DNA from: CAKTOF01 sp964523945
GTDB taxonomy: Bacteria > Bacillota > Clostridia > Oscillospirales > Oscillospiraceae
Reading direction: 5' to 3'
Assembly (NCBI GenBank): GCA_964523945.1
Contig: CAZGBU010000014.1
Location: forward strand, 1-28,416
Length of the DNA stretch: 28,416 nucleotides
The translations under genes and the position numbers were made by a program. The notes beneath the pieces are model-generated. The model was not told the origin of the DNA. It searched no databases and was given only the letters and a program-made list of their open reading frames with translations. Shown here in pieces: positions 1 to 7,400 of the stretch. Numbering within the stretch: position 1 is the stretch's first letter; each line of letters opens with the position of its first letter.

Positions 1-795
1 GTGCACGGTGACAGGGCAGGGGAGGGTGCTGTCCGTTGCGCAGTAGACCTGCATTGGGACGGGCATCGCACAGAACATGGCATGGCCGCTGCCGCGCAGG
101 CCGAGGCCGACCTGCTGCGGCGTGCCGTCGAGCAAAAGGCGGCCGCCGTCGAGCACCAGCACGCGGTCGCACAGCGGGAATACCTCGCCAAGCCGGTGTT
201 CGGTCATTAGAATCGTTGTGCCCAGCTCCCGGTGGATCCGGCTGACCGTTGCGAGAAAGTCGGCCGCGGCAATGGGATCGAGCTGGCTGGTCGGCTCGTC
301 GAGGATCAGCACAGACGGCTGCATGACCATGACAGCGGCGAGGTTGAGCAGCTGCTTCTGCCCGCCGGACAGACCGGCCACATCGCGGTAAAACCAGCTT
401 TCGATGCCGAAAAAACCGGCCATCTCTGCGACACGCGCGCGGATCGTGGGCGTGTCGAGCCCCAGGCTCTCCAGCCCAAACGCCAGCTCATGCCAGACCT
501 TGTCGGTGACAATTTGACTGTCCGGATTCTGCTGGACGAAGCCGATGCGTGCGCTCTGCTCACGCAGGCCGACCTGTTCGAGGGGGCGGCCCTCGAACAG
601 GATCTCGCCGGTGCGCGTGCCGTGCGGCGCGAGCGTGCTTTTGAGTTGGCGCAGTAGCGTCGATTTCCCGCAGCCGGACGGACCAATCAATGCGGTGAAC
701 TGGCCGCGCGCGAGCGTGAACGTGACGTTTTGCAGCGCACTGCCCACCTGTTCCGGATAGGAAAAGGTCAGATCCTGGACTGCGAACGCTTCCAT
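1..795 (-). CDS. ECF transporter ATPase (EcfA/CbiO type), 3' end outside window
   Basis: This is the ATPase subunit of an energy-coupling factor (ECF) vitamin/metal importer. It would hydrolyse ATP at the inner membrane face and drive the EcfT scaffold. The reading frame is open from an ATG at 795, with GGAGG seven bases upstream, to base 1 without a stop, giving 265 codons. Visible motifs are Walker A GPSGCGKST (about 38-46), a Q-loop QQ (88-89), signature LSGGQKQ (about 142-148), Walker B VLILDEP (about 162-168) and an H-loop His at about 200. The residues after the first ATPase domain run on as a linker, as in tandem fused EcfA-EcfA' proteins, so a second ATPase domain probably lies beyond the edge (inference). 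The start overlaps the end of ecfT by 28 bp, which indicates translational coupling. It is the last visible gene of the cobalamin-riboswitch operon. The ECF substrate is not shown by this protein; B12 is inferred from context. Confidence 0.9.
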   Translation of the reverse strand, partial: MEAFAVQDLTFSYPEQVGSALQNVTFTLARGQFTALIGPSGCGKSTLLRQLKSTLAPHGTRTGEILFEGRPLEQVGLREQSARIGFVQQNPDSQIVTDKVWHELAFGLESLGLDTPTIRARVAEMAGFFGIESWFYRDVAGLSGGQKQLLNLAAVMVMQPSVLILDEPTSQLDPIAAADFLATVSRIHRELGTTILMTEHRLGEVFPLCDRVLVLDGGRLLLDGTPQQVGLGLRGSGHAMFCAMPVPMQVYCATDSTLPCPVTVH

Positions 796-1658
796 GTTTG
801 CGCCTCCCATACGTCAAGGATGACGGGCATCATGCACACCGCACAGTGCCCGAGCAGCACGCTGACCGGCCAGAGGCCGAGCGGGGCGCCTTTCACCGTC
901 GGATAGTATCGCCAGTCGAGCGCGCCGAGCGCCGCGCCGGCGATGATGTAGGCGCTGCCGGACAACAGAAGTGCGAGCGCCGCGCCGTCACGCCGCCTGA
1001 AACGGTAAAGGGCGAACGCGGTGCGGCCCGGCAGACCGTAGCCGCGGCTGCGCATGCTGTCGGCTGTCTCAATGGCACTCTCGAGCGACCAGGTGACCAG
1101 AATCGAAAACTGTGTCAGGCCGCAGTGCACCCGCGCGCGCAGGTTTTTGCCGGTGCGGCCAAGAGCGGACTGCGCATCGGAAATGGCCTTTGCCTGCCGT
1201 TTCAGGCGCGGGATAAAGCGCAGTGCCATCGACAGCAGCAGGCTCAGCGACGGAATGACGCGTCCGAACAGATAGACAAATTTATCCGTTGTCATCACCG
1301 CATTGCAGCAGGAAAACCAGATGATGACGGCGGAGAGCATCGCGCTGGCCGACAGGCCATAGAGAATCGATTCAAGCGTCAGCGGATTGCCATTCGGAAA
1401 GTACCAGAGGATTGTCACGCCCTCGTGGCTGAACACGGGGTTGACCAGCGCGGTCAGTACCATCAGCGGCAGCACAAAGCGTACGGCCAGCCGCACGGCC
1501 CCGCGCCCGTTCAGCCGCACGCAGTATATCGCCGCACTGACCAGTGAAATCACCTGACATGCCGGATGGCGCAGCAGCATCGCGCCGAGCACGGCGAGAG
1601 CAAAATACAAAAAGTTGACGACCGGGTGATACCCGGAAAACGGATCGTTTGAGCGCAT
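768..1658 (-). CDS. ecfT: ECF transporter transmembrane subunit EcfT
   Basis: A 296-residue integral membrane scaffold that couples the ATPases to a substrate-binding S component. It has several hydrophobic segments (about 14-45, 56-72, 95-120, 127-147, 225-248, 260-280). It also has the two cytoplasmic coupling-helix signatures of the family: ALRFIPRLKRQAKAIS (about 145-160) and MRSRGYG (202-208), an Ala-Arg-Gly-type motif. The same frame stays open far upstream, but the ATG at 1658 has a GGAGG six bases before it and gives the expected family length, so the longer open frame is not used. It lies 22 bp after the DUF4430 lipoprotein gene and overlaps the ATPase gene. No S component is encoded between 1 and 9140. 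Confidence 0.9.
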   Translation of the reverse strand: MRSNDPFSGYHPVVNFLYFALAVLGAMLLRHPACQVISLVSAAIYCVRLNGRGAVRLAVRFVLPLMVLTALVNPVFSHEGVTILWYFPNGNPLTLESILYGLSASAMLSAVIIWFSCCNAVMTTDKFVYLFGRVIPSLSLLLSMALRFIPRLKRQAKAISDAQSALGRTGKNLRARVHCGLTQFSILVTWSLESAIETADSMRSRGYGLPGRTAFALYRFRRRDGAALALLLSGSAYIIAGAALGALDWRYYPTVKGAPLGLWPVSVLLGHCAVCMMPVILDVWEAQTWKRSQSRI

Positions 1659-1680
1659 GCTGCGCCTCCTTTCTGCCGCG

Positions 1681-2508
1681 TCAGCCGGCAACGCCGCCGC
1701 CGACATCCGCGCCGAGATCGCAGGTATAGACCCACTCGACAACATCGCCGTCCGCAAGCGTGTATTCTGAGCAGCCATAGTTTGAGAATTCGCCGTTGAC
1801 CCGGAACATCCAGCCGGACAGATCGCCGCAGTCGAATTCGTACAGGTTGCCGATGCCTTCGATGTACGCCGAGCCATAGGCCGGCGTGTCCTGGTATTCC
1901 AGGTGAATGCGGTTGTCCTGGCATACGCGCAGCAGTACATCAAACGCGCTTTCGCCGTCTGAGAGCGTGACCGTAACCGGTGTGAGCAGCCAGCCGTCCG
2001 CGGGCACCAGCTCGGCCTTGTCCGGGTCGAGCAGATCCCAATTGTCCAGAATGGCCGCGCAGGAGATCGAAACCGTGCAGACCGGCTCAGCCGGCGGTGT
2101 GTCTGCTGCTGTGGCCGATTCGGCCGGTTCTGCTGTGTCGTCTGCTGGAGGGGCGGAATCCGCTGGTGTGTCCGGCTGTGACGCATCAGGCTGCGCCGGC
2201 TCTGCAGGTGATTCCGCTGTATTGCTTCCGGCTGCCGGCGGCTGTGCCGCCGGCGCGGCTTCTGATTCGGCCTGGGACGGTTCCGGCGCTGTTTCCGGTT
2301 GTGTGTCGGGAGCGGAACCGGCAGATTCGTCTGTGTTCGTTTCCTCCACGGACGGAGCCTGAACAGCGGAAGAAAGCCCGGCGTCCACCTCGGGCGCTTC
2401 GGCATCGATTGGTGCGTCTGTGCAGCCGGCCAGCAACGCGGCAAGAAACAGCAGCATGGCCAGTGCTGTCGTCAACCGGCGCATTTTCCCTTGTTTCCTG
2501 TATGGCAT
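1681..2508 (-). CDS. Lipoprotein with C-terminal DUF4430 (transcobalamin-like beta) domain
   Basis: A 275-residue secreted lipoprotein. The N-terminus has a basic start, a hydrophobic core and a lipobox LLAGC with the acylated Cys at 29. Residues about 30-140 form a low-complexity Pro/Ala/Glu/Ser/Thr linker that would lift the domain off the membrane. Residues about 143-270 form a DUF4430 domain, recognised by SGWMFRVNGE (231-240) followed by a TLADGDVVEWVY strand. DUF4430 corresponds to the C-terminal beta domain of animal transcobalamin and intrinsic factor (established family relation). The gene lies 10 bp downstream of the 520-aa toroid gene and just before ecfT. The inferred role is the membrane-tethered half of a B12-capturing pair that passes ligand to the ECF importer. 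The start at 2508 is preferred over the internal Met9 because GGGAG lies just upstream. A function in binding a ligand other than B12 cannot be excluded. Confidence 0.85.
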   Translation of the reverse strand: MPYRKQGKMRRLTTALAMLLFLAALLAGCTDAPIDAEAPEVDAGLSSAVQAPSVEETNTDESAGSAPDTQPETAPEPSQAESEAAPAAQPPAAGSNTAESPAEPAQPDASQPDTPADSAPPADDTAEPAESATAADTPPAEPVCTVSISCAAILDNWDLLDPDKAELVPADGWLLTPVTVTLSDGESAFDVLLRVCQDNRIHLEYQDTPAYGSAYIEGIGNLYEFDCGDLSGWMFRVNGEFSNYGCSEYTLADGDVVEWVYTCDLGADVGGGVAG

Positions 2509-2518
2509 ACGCGCTCCC

Positions 2519-4081
2519 TCACATCAGGTTTGTGCACAACAGCGTCCGGTACAGCAGCTCGGCCATCTCTGCGCGTGTTATGGCCTGCTGGGGCGCAAGC
2601 GTTTGGCCGTCCGGTGTCAGGATGCCCTGCTGCAGGCACAGCGCAAGCGGCGCCCGCGCGTAGGATGCACACTGCGCACTGTCTGCATACGGCGCAAGCG
2701 CCGCTGTAATTTCGGATTCCGACAGTGTGGTGTCCAGTCCGCACAGCGCACACGCGCGCGCAAGCATCGCGCATGCCTGCTGCCGGGTGAGGGTGCCGCC
2801 GGGGTTAAATATATCGTTGCGCAGGCCGTTGACGATACCAGCCTGATATGCCGCGCCGATGCCGCCGGCCAGCGCGGATGTGTTCAGGATATCGGTGAAC
2901 GGGAAATCTGTTGTTTCGGTCAGGCCGAGCGCGCGGCTGACCAGTGCGGCAAATTCCGCGCGCGTCAGCGCGCTGTCCGGATCGAACTGTCCGCTGCTGC
3001 GGCCGTTGATGACGCCGCGTGTGGCAAGCGCCTCAATGGCAATTTGGTTTGCGTGACCATCCACATCGGGAAATGTGCTGCCGGGACGTGTGGCAGTGGT
3101 TGCATGTACCGTGTCAGCTTTTCCGGGCAGTCCTGCGCCAGAGGTTGGCGCATCCGCCATGTCGAAGAGCGCACAGCGGCCATCTGACGCGCGCGCAGCC
3201 GCGCAGAGCGCCAGGAGCGCCTGCTCGGTTGCGATCTGGTTGACTGCGCCGCCTTTGATGTGACAAAAACCCGCGCCGGGAACGTAAAATGACCGGAGGG
3301 CGTCCAGCACGGTCTGACCATCGCATACAAAGCGCGGATCGTCCAATGATACGCCGAGCGAACAGAGTGCGATGATCACCTGTGCGCAGCTCTCGGCGTT
3401 TTCCACGCTGTATGTGGCGAAGCCGCCGCTGCTCAGCTGGATCTCGCTCAGGCACGAGAGTGCGCGGCTGACAGCGCTGTCAACTGCCGCCGTGTCCTGA
3501 TAAGGAGCAAGGGAAATCAGCGCCATCGCGGTCAAATCGGCGTCGGCTGCGTCGCCGGTCAGCGACCAGCCGCCGTCAGAGCGTTGTTCGGTCAGCAGTG
3601 CATCGAGATATTGCTGCCGCGCTTCCGGCTCTGCGCCGGCGGCGGTCAATGCGATCAGTGCCCAAACCAGGCCGTTGGTACCCTGGCGGGCGACGGCATC
3701 AAAGTCTGCCAGCGGTGAGACCAGGTCATATCCGGCGACATCAGTTGGATCACGGCCGATGGCAGTCAGCGCCAGTGTGATACGGGCGTATTCGGTGTAT
3801 TTGCGCGCGCTGAGTATGCCGTCTGCGCGCTGCACCGCCTGTGCAACACGCAGATAATATGCGAGGTAATAATCTGCCGGCACGGCCGCATCACTGCGCG
3901 CGAGGCCAATCACGGCCCATTCGCCGCCGTTTGTGCCGATCGAGGGCGAGGGGGACTGGGCAAGTACGAGCGCGGCAACGTCTGCGCTTGTGGGTGAAGT
4001 GGCCGCACCGACCGGCAATGAAAGGCCGGCAAGCAGCGCCAGTGTCAGCAGCAGGCAGAGGCTGCGCTGGGTCGTTTTCAT
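2519..4081 (-). CDS. Surface alpha/alpha-toroid protein with SLH anchor (transcobalamin alpha-domain-like)
   Basis: A 520-residue exported protein. The signal peptide is residues 1-26, with a probable cut after VGA. Residues about 32-308 are helical repeats of the terpenoid cyclase/prenyltransferase-type alpha/alpha toroid, with QW-like turns EQRSDGGWSL (165-174) and QLSSGGFATY (215-224). Residues about 336-510 are three SLH repeats (FPDVDGHANQIAIEALATRG and later TRAEF, TRQQA and TRAEM boxes) that would hold it to cell-wall polymer. The same toroid fold forms the alpha domain of intrinsic factor and transcobalamin, which bind cobalamin between this domain and a beta domain. This protein lacks a DUF4430 beta domain, and the next gene supplies one. 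GGAGG stands seven bases before the ATG at 4081. A GC-rich hairpin lies in the preceding gap. Enzymatic prenyltransferase activity is unlikely because the protein is exported and sits in a transport operon. Confidence 0.8.
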   Translation of the reverse strand: MKTTQRSLCLLLTLALLAGLSLPVGAATSPTSADVAALVLAQSPSPSIGTNGGEWAVIGLARSDAAVPADYYLAYYLRVAQAVQRADGILSARKYTEYARITLALTAIGRDPTDVAGYDLVSPLADFDAVARQGTNGLVWALIALTAAGAEPEARQQYLDALLTEQRSDGGWSLTGDAADADLTAMALISLAPYQDTAAVDSAVSRALSCLSEIQLSSGGFATYSVENAESCAQVIIALCSLGVSLDDPRFVCDGQTVLDALRSFYVPGAGFCHIKGGAVNQIATEQALLALCAAARASDGRCALFDMADAPTSGAGLPGKADTVHATTATRPGSTFPDVDGHANQIAIEALATRGVINGRSSGQFDPDSALTRAEFAALVSRALGLTETTDFPFTDILNTSALAGGIGAAYQAGIVNGLRNDIFNPGGTLTRQQACAMLARACALCGLDTTLSESEITAALAPYADSAQCASYARAPLALCLQQGILTPDGQTLAPQQAITRAEMAELLYRTLLCTNLM

Positions 4082-4107
4082 ACAATCGCCTCCAAAGGCT
4101 CAATCCC

Positions 4108-4141
4108 GTTCACCCGGCCGCAGTGCTGCGGTCGGGTGAAC
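4108..4141 (-). repeat. GC-rich inverted repeat (hairpin) in the intergenic gap
   Basis: The arms 4108-4123 and 4126-4141 are inverted repeats with a single G-U type mismatch, giving about 14 paired bases around a small loop. No T-tract follows on either strand, so it is not a standard terminator. It sits 27 bp before the 520-aa gene. It may stabilise or process the polycistronic mRNA, or tune expression of the toroid gene relative to the genes before it. Confidence 0.5.
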
Positions 4142-4147
4142 AAGGGT

Positions 4148-4153
4148 ATTATA
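4148..4153 (-). promoter_or_regulatory. Possible internal -10 box (TATAAT)
   Basis: The minus strand reads TATAAT just upstream of the hairpin, in the 90-bp gap before the 520-aa gene. No convincing -35 hexamer was found 16-18 bp upstream. If it is active, it would give riboswitch-independent transcription of the toroid, DUF4430 and ECF genes. Confidence 0.25.
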
Positions 4154-4171
4154 ACATCATTTTTCCAGGAA

Positions 4172-4489
4172 TCACGGGCTTTTTTCCGTTTCGTCCCGAT
4201 TTTTCCGGGCAGCGAGTTCTGCCACCTCGGAAAACCGCTCAATGATCCGGCCATAGTTGTCTCTTTCATGCGGCAGCGTACAGCTAGAGCAGTCCTTGAT
4301 GCCGCTGGCGGTGTAGGTGAATTGACCGCCGCAGCGCTCACCGAGCGCATAGAGCGGACAGTAGCAGAACAGGCAGTTGAACTGTTCTTCCGGCACGCCC
4401 TCGTGGCAGGGAAACGCTTCGCAGTCCCGGTGACAGAAGAAAGAAAAATGTTTGTCGTACCAATAGGCGTCCTGAATGGCGTGATTCAT
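4172..4489 (-). CDS. Small Cys/His-rich metal-binding protein (cysteine-rich small domain, PF04071 type)
   Basis: About 105 residues from the ATG at 4489. The pattern is HFSFFCHRDCEAFPCHEG, then FNCLFCYCPLY, a CGG, a DCSSC and a PH, giving about ten Cys plus several His in a conserved arrangement. I recognise this as the cysteine-rich small domain family, a probable zinc/metal-binding domain also found at the C-terminus of some CobD (threonine-phosphate decarboxylase) proteins of cobalamin synthesis. That link fits its place under a cobalamin riboswitch. It has no signal peptide and is probably cytoplasmic. An upstream TTG start at 4513 would overlap the preceding gene. The ATG starts 10 bp after that gene's stop and lacks a strong ribosome binding site, so translation may be coupled. 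The biochemical role is unknown. Confidence 0.8.
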   Translation of the reverse strand: MNHAIQDAYWYDKHFSFFCHRDCEAFPCHEGVPEEQFNCLFCYCPLYALGERCGGQFTYTASGIKDCSSCTLPHERDNYGRIIERFSEVAELAARKNRDETEKSP

Positions 4490-4499
4490 GGCTGCACCA

Positions 4500-7400
4500 T
4501 CAGTTCCCAGCAAAGGCTTCGCAGAAGCGCTGGCAGATGACGACGGCCTGTGCGCGGGTCAGGTTTGCACGCGGATACAGGTTGCTGCCGCTGCCCAGGA
4601 TCAATCCGTTGTTGACGGCCCAGGTCATGGCGTCGAGCGCATAGTCGGAGACGGTGCCGCAGTCGTCAAATTCACGGATCGCCATGCCGCCAAGTGTGGT
4701 GTCGTATCCCATGACCTGTGCATAGCGGTAGAGCATCACGATAAACTGTTGGCGGGTGACGGCCTGGGAAGGCAGGAATGCGCCGCCCGCATAACCGAGT
4801 GCAACGCTGTTTTCTGCGGCCCAGGCAATTGCGTCGGCGCACCAGGTTCCGGCCGAAACGTCAGAGAAGCTGGAGGCGCTGGTGACGTCGGGACTGCCGG
4901 CCATGCGGTAGAGCACTGTGGCGACCGTGCCGCGTGTCGTCGCCAGATTCGGCGCAAAGGTGTCTTCTGTCACACCTTCAAACAGTCCCTGCTCCACGGC
5001 CCAGAGAATTTCCGCCTCGGCCCAGTGGCCGTCCACGTCGACAAAGCCGCTGTCTGCCTCGACCGATCCCGTGCCGCCAGTGCCGGTGCCTTCATAGAGC
5101 GTCTGCCAGTCGTCAATGAAGAAGAGTTCCACAATGTCGCCGTTTGCCAGAACACAGTCGTTAATGCCCACCGCCGGGATCTCGCCGTTGACCCGGAACA
5201 TCCAGCCGGAATTTGCGCCGTTGGAAAACGCCGCGAGCGTGACACCGTCCGGCGTGGTGATGCTGGTGACGTAACCGGTGTCAATTCCAACGGCGGTGTA
5301 GCCGGCGCTGGAAAGTGCAGAGGAAAGCACATTGCCGACGGTCGAGCCGGCAGGCACAGAGATGCTCCGACTGATCCAGGTCTCATAGGCGGTATGCGCC
5401 CTGTCGCCGTGTACGCTGTCGCCGGTCAGCGTAAATGAGACGGTGATCGACTGCCCCGTTGGCGGAGTGACTGGCGTTTCGGTTGAACCGGTGCCGTCAG
5501 TTGCATAACCTGGTTGAAGGGTGTCAGCATTATGACTGAAGTCATAGACGTTATAGGCTTTCCCTGTGGCAATAACCTGTGCTGCGGCAATCAATGCGCG
5601 GAAACCCTGTTCGGTGGCGTTGGCATTAAACGCAGCGTTGTTCATATATCCAAACCCGCTGTTGTCACTGAGTGCGAACGACAGCAGACCGTCAAGTGCA
5701 CTTACGTCGTCTTTCACAAAACGAGTGTCAGTATCGGGGTTGACACCGGCGGCGCACAGACCGATGATGACCATGGCGCAGGAATTTGCGTTGCTGCCAT
5801 AGCCGCCGTCAAAAGTACCGTCATCCTTCATCTGTGATGCGAGGTAATTTACACCTTTTTCGATGGCAGCAGCCACATCCGGATCATCCGCGTAGAAGGA
5901 CAAACCTGCGATGGCATTGGCGGTGGTGTCGATGGTACCAAACTCATCCCAACTGCCGTCATCTTTCTGAGCAGCCAGAAGCGCGTTTACCAGCGCGGTT
6001 TCGTAAGACTCGGTCCCCTCATAATCGCTCTGATTGTAAGCGGCGAGGATGTATGGTGCGCTCCATGCGCTGGTGGACTGGGTAACGCTGTTGAGACCTG
6101 CGACCGCATCAATTGGGTCGTCGCCATTGACCGGGTAGAGCAGCTGTGCGTCGGCACCGATGGACGTCAGACCCAAAATCGCCTTGCTGTATGTGGTGTC
6201 GCTGACGCTGTCTGCTTGTAGTGCAGTGATTGTGGCATTGAGGTAGGCCTGCTTTGCTGTCTCGGAGGTGACATAAGAGGCTGCATCGACATAATCTGCG
6301 TAGGCGGCCATGTCCATCACGACCCATTCGGAGGAACTGTCCACATAGCCGGCGGCGATGTTTTCTAAAAGATTATCCAAAGCGGATTTTTCACGTCCGA
6401 GAACGGTGACAGGAATTTCTACTGTCTGAGAAGGAACGTACTCGCTCAAACGAATACTGGTAAGTGTGGCCGTTAATGTTACATCGGTGTCCGCCGCGGG
6501 ACGGGTCACCGTACCATAAGAAGCGACCACGCTGCTGTCGGAGGTCGTCCAGGTGATTTCGATTCCATCGTATCCTCTGTTAGTGGTTGACCAGGTAACG
6601 GCATCGGTTTCGCTGTCGTAAATGCCGCGATAGACCATCTGAAGGCTGCCTGTTACATTGGAAGCCAGCAAATTGTCTTTCCTGATCGTTTGGAAAGAGA
6701 GCGCTTGCTTTATCGCATCCAGGTAGGCCGTTTCGTTGTCGACCTCTTCTTGCGTTATAGCCTTGACCGTAATGGGGATTTCCTTGGTTGCGGAGTAGCC
6801 GTTTTGAGAAAGAGAGAGCACCACCGTGCAAGTCACATCAGAACTGCCAGGGCTGGGCCGGTGGACAACAGCCTTGCCGGTGTTGTAAAGAGGAGCTTCG
6901 ATAACGGCGCTGTCTTTCGTAGTCCACACAGTGTTAAAGCCGGAGACGCTGGGGAGCATCAACGCAGTGGTCGTTACGACGGCAAGGTCTATTTCGCTTC
7001 CGTCATAGAAATCAGTAATTGAACTGGACTCAAAAGCATCCAAAGCGGCGTCTACAGCTGTTTTGCCAGCATTATATTCTTCCTGCGTGATAGCTTCGAT
7101 GGTGACAGAGAAAGTCAGCGTTTTCTCCTCTGGCACAGGACCAACAAAAGAATTCCCCATATATGGGTCCATTGCAGAGTACCAGCTTAGGGTGCAAGTT
7201 AAATCAAAGGTTACATTCCCCTTCAGATAAGCGGGGCGGGTTACAGAACCATATCGGTCCAGATAACTGGCATATTCCTCTGGAATCGTCCAGGAAGCTT
7301 GCAGCATCATACCGTTTATATAGTCGTCCAGAATATCCGACAGCGAGGTGGGAAGGTTCAGGTCGGAGGTGACATTGTCCAGTGAGCTATTCGACTTGAG

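Noticed and set aside
1907..2362. A plus-strand Ser/Ala/Gly-rich open frame that could pass for a surface protein
   Set aside because: It is the antisense of the Pro/Glu/Thr-rich linker of the DUF4430 lipoprotein.
768..2444. A single 558-codon open frame reading through ecfT
   Set aside because: The N-terminal part is an out-of-frame reading of the DUF4430 lipoprotein linker. The ATG at 1658 with GGAGG is the true ecfT start.
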